Part shown: positions 34,801-45,136 of the stretch, piece after piece
How the letters are laid out: each line of letters begins with the position of its first letter
How positions within the stretch are numbered: position 1 is the stretch's first letter
NCBI GenBank assembly: GCA_949358305.1
Contig: OX442314.1
Coordinates: 16,919,060-16,983,059, forward strand
DNA: 64,000 nt
Direction of reading: 5' to 3'
From: Strigamia acuminata
Taxonomy: Eukaryota > Arthropoda > Chilopoda > Geophilomorpha > Linotaeniidae
Position numbers and translations under genes: made by a program
Notes under the pieces: generated by a model
Told to the model about the DNA's origin: nothing
Databases searched by the model: none
What the model saw: only the letters and a program-made list of their open reading frames with translations

Positions 34801-35294
34801 TATAAATCCTACGAATATTCAAAAAAAATAACAGGATGCAGTATAACTATGACTCAATTCCTTACCTCGGTCGTCAGAGTTTCGGTATCAGTATCTTTGC
34901 CAAGTTCGTGAGTAGGCCTCCATACATTGTCAGGCTTATCCAACAGCACATCGAGATTGGAAAATGACGTTTGAATATATTTTTTCTTGATTAGATCGGC
35001 TATAAGTTCCTCTAACATTTTTTTGTGGCCTGGTTTAAACTTGAATTCTTCACAGAAATTGTAAAATATTCCATAGGCTTTGATACTTTTACGTGGTTCA
35101 ACTTGCTTAATAATCTTTGCATGTTCAATTAAAAACACTTCAATTTCATTGACATCTGTTAATGAACTTAAACTATGTTCATTATCGTATCCAGTAATTT
35201 CTAAGCAAAAACGAACTTCTTCCGGCAGAAGTAATAATGTTTCCTTAAAACCCGAGTTGACAACGGCACCTTGATCTTGGTCTTCGTTGTCCAT
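28814..35294 (-). CDS. 4G-3: concatenated chimeric eIF4G paralogue with two MIF4G regions
   Basis: It starts at 35294. Exon 1 (to about 34867) encodes a novel helical domain: [20 protein letters not shown], then a SLSSL segment, an [14 protein letters not shown] helix, [20 protein letters not shown] and LEEL. The next exon (34.1-34.8 kb) is broken by stops and minisatellite and must be skipped. Then come the linker ([19 protein letters not shown]), the eIF4E-binding exon ([13 protein letters not shown]), a MIF4G shortened by in-frame fusions ([32 protein letters not shown]), MA3 ([16 protein letters not shown]) and W2 ([18 protein letters not shown]). W2 has no stop: [15 protein letters not shown] runs into [16 protein letters not shown]. 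Next are [31 protein letters not shown], a full MIF4G ([19 protein letters not shown] onward) and LDQS with TGA at 28816-28814. Borders are mostly phase 0. Transcription as one mRNA is inferred. Confidence 0.58.
34239..34550. repeat. 21-base minisatellite, about 14 units (long allele)
   Basis: Units of TTTCCGAATTCTACCTACAT plus T run head to tail about 14 times, with one variant unit (CTATCT for CTACCT) near 34500, then decayed units. It is ten units longer than the sister at 17790. It lies inside the disrupted DLYKR-type exon of 4G-3, between the exon start (about 34805) and its remaining end (about 34080-34180). Confidence 0.93.
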
Positions 35295-35376
35295 GACAGA
35301 AATCTAAATGGAGATGCTGTGGTAAACTTTCAACCCGCACTCCTGGTCGTGTAGTCAGCCCCGTGTGGTGTCATAT

Positions 35377-35412
35377 GAGCACAGATTAAGGGAATTCCCC
35401 TTATCCGTGCTC
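35377..35412. repeat. 36-base palindrome upstream of 4G-3
   Basis: Same palindrome as at 19040-19075 (GAGCACAGATTAAGGG, AATT, then the near-complement), about 85 bases upstream of the MDNEDQ start codon. Confidence 0.7.
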
Positions 35413-35624
35413 GTGACCACGCAACACAATGCCAGGAACGTTTCAGCGCCATCGTGTGGCAACGTTTGTCCCAACACGGAAAAACATTGTGATTAAATCT
35501 GAAACAAATTCGAAAAAGACTTACTGTATAAATTGGAAATCTAGATGTATACTGAGATTTTAGATTTAGTATGAGTTTAAAGATTTGGCTTCAACTTTTA
35601 ACTATTTGCTTTCAGACATTAAAA

Positions 35625-35916
35625 TGAGTGTCCAACCCGCGGCCCCCAGGCCGCATGCGGCTTAGAATCGCTATAGGGCTGCGGCATTTAATTTTTTTTT
35701 ATATTCTAGTGTTTGTTTTCTTTAGACAACAAACAGCATTGAAATTAGGATTATTATACGAGGATTCTTTGCTTACCTGTGGTGGTGTATATCAAGAAAA
35801 TTATGTATGGACTTTTTTTTTTGCTCATCAGCTATCGTCGGTGTATTTTATGTGTGGCCCAAACAATTCCTCTTCTTCCAATGTTGCCTGGGAAGCCAAG
35901 ATGTTGGACATCACTG
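35625..35916. mobile_element. hAT-type MITE in eIF4G flank (sister of 19303)
   Basis: The same element and insertion site as at 19303-19592, duplicated with the segment. CATTAAAA lies on the left and CTTTAAAA on the right; inner ends are GTCCAACCCGCGG and TTGGACATCACTG. It contains a 4-base difference (GCTATAGGG versus GCTAGGG). Confidence 0.75.
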
Positions 35917-36019
35917 CTTTAAAACTTTTGCTCAATTTTGCTCCAATTTGTAAGATTTTGTGGATTTCCAGGATTTCATGAGCTTTGATTAATTTCAAAA
36001 CTAGCTACTCTAGCTACAT

Positions 36020-38080
36020 GTATTATATTTTAGTTTAATTCACCTTGGCCGCCACATACAGTGGGGGGGCAAAACTAAATTAAGAAATGTGACATGTTGA
36101 ATCTCATGGCTCTATCTCGGGGAAAAAAAGGAGAAAAACCAATAATGAAATTTTAACTGAATACTTGTCTAACATTCTGCTTTGTTCTCCTAAATTTTTT
36201 TTTTAAATCTATCCGTTAGTTCTGAAGAAAAAAATTATTTCGTGAAGTGACATCAAAAATTAAGAGGCAAAAGTAAGTTAACAACTCTGTTAACCATCGA
36301 GAAACATAACTATTCTCACCCCGAGAAACATTTCCTTGGTTTTTTTTTATTCTCGCAACAACATCTGCAGTCTCTCTTTCAAATTCCTTCTGGCATTTAT
36401 TGAGCAGTAATTTATGAAATATCACGAAAGTTATTATCTTGATTTCTCATATATACTTTTTTCTTAGCTAAACATTTGCATAATTTGGCATAAGCAACAC
36501 TGAAATTAAGTTTATGTAATGCCTACCAAGACATTAACAGAACATCAATAATAATTCTACTTGGCAAAACAAATTAAAAGTTTGCCCATCTGTGAATGTG
36601 TGAGGGATTTCGTTTTTGTGCCTGCTTATAGTGTAGTCTCGCAAGTAAACGGCGATTAAAAAGTCCTTCATTTTGACTCAATCAACGAATGAGGTCCACT
36701 TATTTAGTTATTTGAACACTATTATATATTTTCGGCTTGGCTCACCTTTTAGGAAGTGGAGGCTTTGCCTGAAAGCATTGGGATGACTGGAAGAGACCCC
36801 TCGATCTATTTTTCGTCTCAGCCTTTTTGAATTTCCTTATAAAAACTCAAACTGGCAGAAACCACTTTAAAAAAAAAAACCACACCAGCCGTAGTTTTTG
36901 TTTCTGAAGTTTTTTGTGATCGTTTTCAGCTGTTTTTGATGCCTATTCTGTTACTTACAGAAACTTTCAATGCACACCTATTGAGATAAAGTAAGCTTTC
37001 TTAGATTTTCCTTCAAATTTTAATTATCTACCGTCAGACTCTAAAATTTTGCGCAATTTTGCTGCAGTTTTCATGAATTTATATGATTTTAGGTATTACA
37101 TGAGATTTCATGGGTTTCATGATTTACAAAATCCAAATTCTTGACTCCTAAGATATCCACCATTGGCTATCCTCTCAGCTTTGATTCGTGTTTTATACTT
37201 AAAATTAATCGTGCTTTCAAATAAGGCTAGTGTCTGTTAAATTTGCATAATGCAAAATTACCGTAAACTTTTTTTTTTCCAGTTTTTATTTTATTGGTTA
37301 TTGAACAACAAAGGTTTTGTCATACAATGTGCATTTACCCAATATTAAACCTAAAGCCAGACGCCCCACAAACTCAGCGATGCATTATATTATGTAATTC
37401 CCCATTATCTCAATTAATATAATAATAATATATGTAAATGAAAGAATAATTTTCTAGGAAAAAAGATTTGAGGAGCTATAATGGATAAATTTATTTCATT
37501 TGGCTGATCACCTCAAATTTCCCTATTCCTGTGTTAGATTTCACCTCGCTATTGTACTTCTGCAATCGAAATCTTGAGAAACAAATAGAACTCATGGTTA
37601 ATACTTGGTTATAATATAATTTACACAAACGTAAATATAACTGGCTACTCTAGCTGCAATATACAAAACAATTGGCAATGCTTTTTTTTTTGTTGTATTC
37701 ATGACAATATACAACTCGAGACTCCATTACAACATGCCTTTTTTATCAGTCACAATTTTGTTAAAGCAGTCCAAAGGCCAATTTAAGCCATTTTTCTTAC
37801 CAAAAAAACAAGAAAAAATAAATTTTAATCGACTTAAAAATCATGCAGCCATCATAAGAAACAATAATTAAAAAACAAAAACTGTAGTGAAAAAAAAAAA
37901 GAAAAAAAAAACACTTTCGGAAGAAAAAAAATAATACATATACGATTGTACCCTAAAATCCCCCCCTCCCCCTCGTTAGTGCGGCAGCAACGACGATGGG
38001 GTGGAGCAGCCAGTCGATGTTCGGAGCATAGGCCAGTAGATTTGATGGGTTGTGATTACTTTCTAAGGGGAAGCCATGAC
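36020..38080. repeat. eIF4G 3'-flank unit with decayed MIF4G exon (sister of 19.7-21.76 kb)
   Basis: This stretch is nearly identical to 19.70-21.76 kb. It holds the Tc1-like MITE relic (about 36058), the broken minus-strand MIF4G exon (about 36310-36540) and the 3'-flank sequence. It ends with the 3' UTR of 4G-2 at 37965-38080. No functional gene is supported. Confidence 0.65.
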
Positions 38081-39233
38081 TCAGCTTTGATCCAAAGTTT
38101 TTGGATTATTTTCGTCTCTTCTGGGAACCCAATTGTTCTGTCGCAAATCTGTGACATCTTGCAACATGAAACGAACTCTCGGCGATGCTTGTCGCTTATT
38201 AATGATTTCCTTCATCATTCGAAAGTAAGAGTTCATCTTATCATCCTACATAAAATAAATACCGCAATTAGAACACAACTTTTTTTAAACTGTAATTTAA
38301 TTTCCACTTGCCACTGGTTCTTTATTATTGCTTTGGCTCTTCTCTGGATCAATGTCTTTTCCGATAGTTGTTAACAATATGCAAAAACATTCTAATGAAT
38401 GGTCATCTTCCTGATTGAGCAATTTTTTTAGACAATCATGTATGATGCTGGCAGTGAGCATGTGCAACTTAAAAAGTTCGCCAATAAATCTACGCGAAAT
38501 AAAAGAAACATTATTTTCGACGATCAACACGATAAATTATTCAACAACCTTATATTCCCTAGCGATCTCCTTTTCGCTTTTCTTTCCAAATCCTCCAATT
38601 CTTCGTCCAATTCACGTTTCTTAGCTTCATCCTATAACAATAACATTCGTTTCGTTATTCACATTAAAAACCCCCTAAATATTCTCACATCAGGAAACAT
38701 TTCCTTGGCCCTCTTGATTCTCGCAACATCATCCGCAGTGTCTCTTTCAAATTCCTTCTGGCATTTATTGAGCAGTAATTTACGAAAGTACCGGTATACA
38801 AAGTGATTATCTTGATTTCCTGTAGGGACTTTTTTCATAGCTAGACACTTGCATAAGTCAGCAACACTGAAATTAGGTTCATCTAATGCCTGGCAAATAA
38901 TTAACACAAAATAAACAATAATTCTACTTGGCCAACAAATAATTGCTTACTTTTTCAAACACTAAGTTAGTAACACCCATTAGCCTTTCTTCAGTGTCTA
39001 TACTTAAATCGTTTACTTGTTTCGATAATGTGTTAAACTTCTCCTGTGTCAACTCATTGAGAATATCTCCGACTCTTTTATATAAATCCTAAGAATATTC
39101 AAAAAAGTTAACACAATACAGTTTCCGAATAAAACGTATTCCTTACCTCGGTCTTAAGAGCCTCGGTGTCTGTATCCTTGCCAAATTTATGAGTACGCCT
39201 CCAAGCACCTTGATCTTGGTCTTCGTTGTCCAT
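38081..39233 (-). CDS. 4G-2: mini-eIF4G, single MIF4G domain
   Basis: Sister of 4G-4 with the same six-exon structure and about 280 residues. Exon 1 is 39233-39147 ([20 protein letters not shown] to ALKTE, donor GTAAGG). It is followed by the [27 protein letters not shown] and MMKEIINKR exons, then LDQS with TGA at 38083-38081. I saw no inactivating difference between the two copies, so either both are still constrained or the duplication is too young to tell. It is flanked by the transposase gene in divergent orientation, about 466 bases from the mini-gene start, so the two may share promoter sequence. Confidence 0.7.
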
Positions 39234-39318
39234 GACAGAAATCTAGATGGAGATGCTGTGGTAAACTTTCAACCCGCACTCCTGGTCGTGTAGTCAGCCC
39301 CGTGTGGTGTCATATGAG

Positions 39319-39344
39319 CATAGATATAGATTACTATATCTATG
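39319..39344. repeat. Perfect 26-base hairpin upstream of 4G-2
   Basis: Identical to 22995-23020 (CATAGATATAG, ATTA, CTATATCTATG). Confidence 0.85.
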
Positions 39345-39698
39345 ATATGAGCACAGATTAAGGGAATTCTCCTCTTCTGTGCTCGTGACCACGCAACACA
39401 ATGCCAGGAACGTTTCAGCGCCATCGTGTGGCAACGTCAAGATGTAGATGCTGTGGTAAACTTTCAACGAGCACTCCGGGTAGCAGTTGTTGTGGTTTTA
39501 TTTAGTTTGATTATTTTAGATCTTTGAAATGATTTAAAATGACTAATATTTAATAATAAAATGTTTTTAAAAGTCTGGAAGCAATGTTTTAAGCTGTTAC
39601 TTTTTCAAAATTCATGATTCGTCAGTTCGCTCAGTTTATCGGTTGTTATGTCAAGCTTGTTTTGAAATTTATGATCGATTATTCTGTTTGGACACAAA

Positions 39699-41781
39699 AT
39701 GGCTTCCCGCAACTCGAGTGTTTGCTCTCCGGATATTTCCAAAGTTTCTTCCCGCGACTCCAGTGTTTGCAGTCCATCTCCTGATCTTCTTGACTTTCTT
39801 CCAACTCCGGCACACAGTAGGCGCACACGTCGAGGTGGTGTCCACCTCCCGAAAATCCCCGTGGCTGAATTTAAGAAATTCGAGAAAGGTCGCCCCATTA
39901 ATAGACAGGCAAAGCAGATTGTATTGAATTTATTTAATCAATTTTTTCATAAGCAACCTGAAGTTGGTTGTAAAGAGTTGATTAAACTTCTGTCAAATGT
40001 AACCGGTTTGGGAATTCAAAGCATACAGAAAATAAGAAGAGAGATGAATGATAAAGGTGAGTAAAAACATTGAAGTTTAAAAATAAAAATTAACACTTTC
40101 TTTTGGTTTAGGACAATTGAAAACACCAGGGAAGAAGAGGTGCGGTGATTTTCGGAAGCGTATGAACAAATATGATTCGTTCACACAATCCGCTATTCGT
40201 GCGAAAGTGCACGAATTTTTCCGTAGAGGTGAGGTGCCCACACTGAAAAAGGTTGTAGCCAAAATTCAGAATGATGAGACACTTCCGAGTTTAAGCAAAG
40301 AAGCATTACGTTTATTTCTACACGACATCGGTTTCAAGTTTATGAAACATAAAAGCAATGCAGCTTTAATTGAACGCGAAGACATAGTCGCTTGGAGAAG
40401 GAAGTATTTGCGTCAGATTAGCGGTTATCGCCGAGAAGGAAGAAAAATTTATTACATGGACGAAACATCGGTTAATGCAGGTTATTAACTGAAATTATAA
40501 TTTAATTTGAAATTTGAAATTAACTAAATGCTAATTCTTATTGTAGGTGAAAATGTAAGCAAATCACACACAAATGGTTTTCTGAGTACTGGACTGAAAC
40601 ATCCCACACCCAAAGGAGGTAGGCATATTGTTGCTTACATTGGAAGTGACACAGGTTTCATCAAGAATGGTTTACTTCTTTTCAAGTAATTTAAATTACA
40701 TTAATCTGGAAGTATTGTGTATTTAATTATTGTAATTACTTTTAGAGCTACCGGTAAGAAATCTGATGATACCTACCACTCAAAGATGATCTCGGTAAAC
40801 TTTATGAAGTGGATGGAAACTATTTTTCCAAACTTGGAAAAAGGCAGTGTGATAGTGATGGATAATGCATCCTATCACACTGAAGAATTGGATCCAACAC
40901 CCACAACTGAATGGCTTAAAGCCGATATCCAAAAATGGTGCATTGACCATAATGCACATTTTGAGGATAATTATGTAAAGGCTGAGTTACTGGAGGTATT
41001 CTATTTTAAAATATAACAATAATTTAATATATCATCAATACTTATTTATTATACTAGGTTGTAGCTACAATAAAAAACAATTTTGTCAGCTATGTCTTTG
41101 ATTCCAGAGCCCAGGATTTAGGGTTCAAAGTTTTGCGCTTGCCTCCACACCACTCTTGCCTAAATCCAATTGAAATGGTTTGGAGACAGGTCAATAATTG
41201 AATAAACTTGCTGCATCTAAACACAAAAGAAATTGTATTATAAAAAAAATAAAATTACAGGTTAAGCACCATGTTCGCTTTAACAACACCACATTTAAAT
41301 TGCCACAAGTCAAACAACTGATGCGACAAGGGACTGTAGTAGTGACGTCCCAGCAATGGGAAAGTTATTTTTCGCATGTAAAAAGGAAGGTTTGTAAATT
41401 AATAATTCATATTCGTTCTTATCTTGTCTCATATACAACATTCTATTGAAGGAACAACAAATGTGGGATCAGGAAGAATTAATCGATGATGTAATGGAGC
41501 AATTCATCATTAACGCCGGGGATGATTCATCAAGTGATGAAGATTTATCAAGTGGTGAAGATTTCTCAGACTGCCAAGATAATGATGAAGACGCTACAAC
41601 AACTGCAACAAACACAACTTGTCTCAATCCTTTCCTTCTGCAACGAATAAAAACCGAAGATTTATCAAGTGATGAAGATTTCCCAGACAACCACGATAAT
41701 GATGAAGATACTACAACAATTGCAACAAACACAACTTATGTCAATTCTTTCCTTCTGCAACAAATAAAAACCGAATTTTGA
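39699..41781 (+). CDS. Seven-exon DD82E transposase gene, copy 2
   Basis: Sister of 23375-25457, offset by exactly 16324 bases, with the same seven exons and an open frame throughout. Visible protein-level differences are in the last exon (IDDV for INDV, SDCQDND for SDSQDND). The catalytic Asp, Asp, Glu motifs are unchanged. It was copied as part of the segmental duplication, not by transposition, because all flanking sequence is copied with it. Confidence 0.88.
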
Positions 41782-42146
41782 AATAACAAATAAATTTGGT
41801 ATTACATCGATAATCTATGACAGACAGACCGGACTTCATGTCTTAAATTCATCACTTGAGTCAGTAATCTTTCGTCTCATTTGCGGACTTCGGGCGACAA
41901 ATCTCCCGTTTCTGATTAAATAAAATTAATTTTTTTTTTTACTTTTGCTGACAATTTTCGTCTGAGCGCCCGTTGTTTTCTTCGATGGCTTTGTTGCCCA
42001 CATCGTTAACACTTAAAATTCAAACAGAAATAAAACTGTACATCGATTGCAGTAACCTCAAATATATGAAAATAAATGCAAACAAAATGAATCGGTAAAT
42101 TGATTATTACAATGACTTAATTAATTCCATAATTATGGTTCAGTGA

Positions 42147-42265
42147 TTATTTTATAAAAAAGCCTGTACTCAGATCATCCTCTAATTCGAGAACAAATGT
42201 GCATCGGCCAGTATAAAAAGCTCTTCCTTCTACTTCAACAATTACTGCCGGATATTTTCCACACT
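42147..42265 (-). pseudogene. Orphan dehydratase-like last exon, copy 2
   Basis: Same frame and sequence as 25823-25941 (EVEGRAFYTG, FVLELEDD, GFFIK and stop). Carried by the duplication. Confidence 0.5.
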
Positions 42266-42625
42266 TGGTTAGGTTGTGACGATTCTACTTTTGGCTGAAT
42301 AATTAGCCATTACAAGAGATAAATCGGTTTAAACAAGACATTTCTACAACTAGAAATAACCTAACCGAGATAAGCTACGGAAGTCTGTACAACGTGAATA
42401 TGTGATCAAATATAATAACTTACGATTTTCGTGTGATATAATTACATGTTTATTAACATTACAACTGGGTTGTGGTTCTGGATAAGCATCGAGAGGGAAA
42501 ATCTGGATCAAATTCGAAAGACTTACTATACAAATTGGAAATCTAGATGTATCCTAAGATTTTAGATTTAGTAAGAGTTTAAAGATTTTCCTTCAAATTT
42601 TAATTATCTGCCTTCAGACTTAAAA

Positions 42626-42867
42626 CGGGTGTCCAACCCGCGACCCCCAGGCCGCATGCGGCTTTTAATTTTTTTTAAATATATTCTAGTGTTTGTTTTC
42701 TTTAGACAGCAAACAGCATTGAAATTAGGATTATTATACGAGTATTCTTTGCTTACCTGTGGTGGTGTATATCACGAAAATTTTGTATGGACTTTTTTTT
42801 TTGCTCATCAGCTATCGTCAGTGTATTTTATGTGTGGCCCGGGAAGCCAAGATATTGGACATCCCTG
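42626..42867. mobile_element. hAT-type MITE (sister of 26302)
   Basis: Same element in the same site as 26302-26544, one T shorter in the internal T run. GTCCAACCCGCGA lies at the left and TTGGACATCCCTG at the right; flanks are ACTTAAAA and CTTTAAAA. Confidence 0.8.
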
Positions 42868-42959
42868 CTTTAAAACTTTTGCTCAATTTTGCTCCAATTT
42901 GTAAGATTTTGTGGATTTCCAGGATTTCATGAGCTTTCATTAATTTCAAACTAGCTACT

Positions 42960-45136
42960 CTAGCTATTATATTTTAGTTTAATTCACCTTGGCCGCCGCG
43001 AGATATACAGTGGGGGGCAAAACTAAGTTAACAAATGTGACATGTTGAATCTCATGGCTGTATCTCGGAAAAAAAGGAAAAAAAACCAATAAAATTTAAA
43101 CTGAATACTTGTCTAACATTCTGCTTTGTTCTACTAAAATTTTTATGAAAATCTATCCATTAATTCTGGAGATAAAAATTATTTTGTGAAGTGACATCAA
43201 AAATTAAGAGGCAAAAGTAAGTTAACAACTCTGTTAACCATTGAGAAACCTAACTATTCTCACCTCTGGAAACATTTCCTTGACTTTCTTTATTCTTGTA
43301 ACATCATCCGCAGCGTCTCTTTCAAATTCCTTGTGGCATTTATTGAGCAGTAATTTATGAAATATCACGAAGTTATTATCTTGATTTCTCATATATACTT
43401 TTTTCTTAGCTAAACATTTGCGTAATTTGGCATAAGCAACACTAAAATTAAGTTCATGTAATGCCTACCAAGAAATTAACAGAACATCAATAATAATTCT
43501 ATTTGGCAAAACAAATTAAACATTTTACCAGCTGTGAAGTGTGAATGTGTGAGGGATTTCGTTTTTGTCCCTGCTTATAGTGTAGTCTCGTAAGTAAACG
43601 GTGATTAAAGAGTCATTTTGACTCATTCAACGAATGAGGTCCACTTATTTAGTTATTTGAACACAATTATATATTTTTGGTTTGGCTCACCTTTTAGGAA
43701 GTGGAGGCTTTGCCTGAAAACATTGTGATGACTGGAAAAGACCCACCTCGATCTATTTTTCGTCTCAGCCTTTTCGAATTTTCTTCTGAAAACTCAAACT
43801 GGCAGAAGCCACTTAAAAAAAAACCACACCAGCCGCAGATTTTGTTTCTGAAGATTTTTGTGATCGTTTTCAGCTGTTTTTGATGCCTATTCTGTTACTT
43901 ACAGAAACTTTCAATGCACACCTATTGAGATTAAGTAAGCTTTCTTGGATTTTCCTTCAAATTTTAATTATCTATCGTCAGACTCTAAAAATTTACGCAA
44001 TTTTGCTGCAGTTTTCATAAATTTAGATGATTTTGGGTATTTTATGAGATTTCATGGGTTTCATGATTTACAAAATCAAAATTGTTGACTCCTGGGATAT
44101 CCACCATTGGCTATCCTCTCAGCTTAAGCTGACACATGCAACAAGAAAAAACTTACGCGAATAAATCGTCACCGCTTTGATTCGTGTTTTATGCTTAAAA
44201 TTAATCGTGCTGTCAAATAAGGCTAGTGTCTGTTAAATTTGCATAATGCAAGATTATCGTAAACTTTTTTTTCAGTTTTTATTTTATTGGTTATTGAACA
44301 ACAAAGGTTTTGTCATACATGTGTATTTACACCATATTAAACCTAAAGCCAGACGCCCCACAAACTCAGCGATGCAGGACTATTGACCTGGCATGCATTA
44401 TATTATGTAATTCCCCATTATCTCAATTAATATAATAATAATATATGTAAATGAAAGAATAATTTTCTAGGAAAAAAGATTTGAGGAGCTATAATGGATA
44501 AATTTATTTCATTTGGCTGATCACCTCAAATTTCCCTATTCCTGTGTTAGATTTCACCTCGCTATTGTACTTCTGCAATCGAAATCTTGAGAAACAAATA
44601 GAACTCATGGTTAATACTTGGTTATAATATAATTTACACAAACATAAATATAACTGGCTACTCTAGCTGCAATATACAAAACAATTGGCAATGCTATTAT
44701 TTTTTTTTTTGTATTCACGACAATATACAACTCGAGACTCCATTATAACATGCCTTTTTTATCAGTCACAATTTTGTTAAAGCAGTCCAAAGGCCAATTT
44801 AAGCCATTTTGCTTATCAAAAAAACAAGAAAAAATAAATTTTAATCGACTTAAAAATCATGCAGCCATCATAAGAAACAATAATTAAAAGACAAAAACTG
44901 TAGTGAAAAAAAAAAAAAAAAAAAAACAATTTTGGAAGAAAAAAAATAATATATATACGAGGTTAGACCATCCAATGTGATTGGCTGGTCGATCCATTTG
45001 ATTGCACCCTAAAATCCCCCCCTCCCCCTCGTTAGTGCGGCAGCGACGACGATGGGGTGGAGCAGCCAGTCGATGTTCGGAGCATCGGCCAGTAGATTTG
45101 ATGGGTTGTGATTACTTTCTAAGGGGAAGCCATGAC
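42960..45136. repeat. 4G-1 3' UTR and 3'-flank unit
   Basis: This is the downstream region of the complete eIF4G gene. About 44990-45136 is the proximal 3' UTR. Further out are AT-rich sequence with long A/T runs and a decayed MIF4G exon (about 43270-43470, minus). The same unit follows 4G-2, 4G-3 and 4G-4, which shows where their 3' ends came from. No additional gene is supported; the short plus-strand frame at 43701 recurs in the other units but matches nothing I know. Confidence 0.6.
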
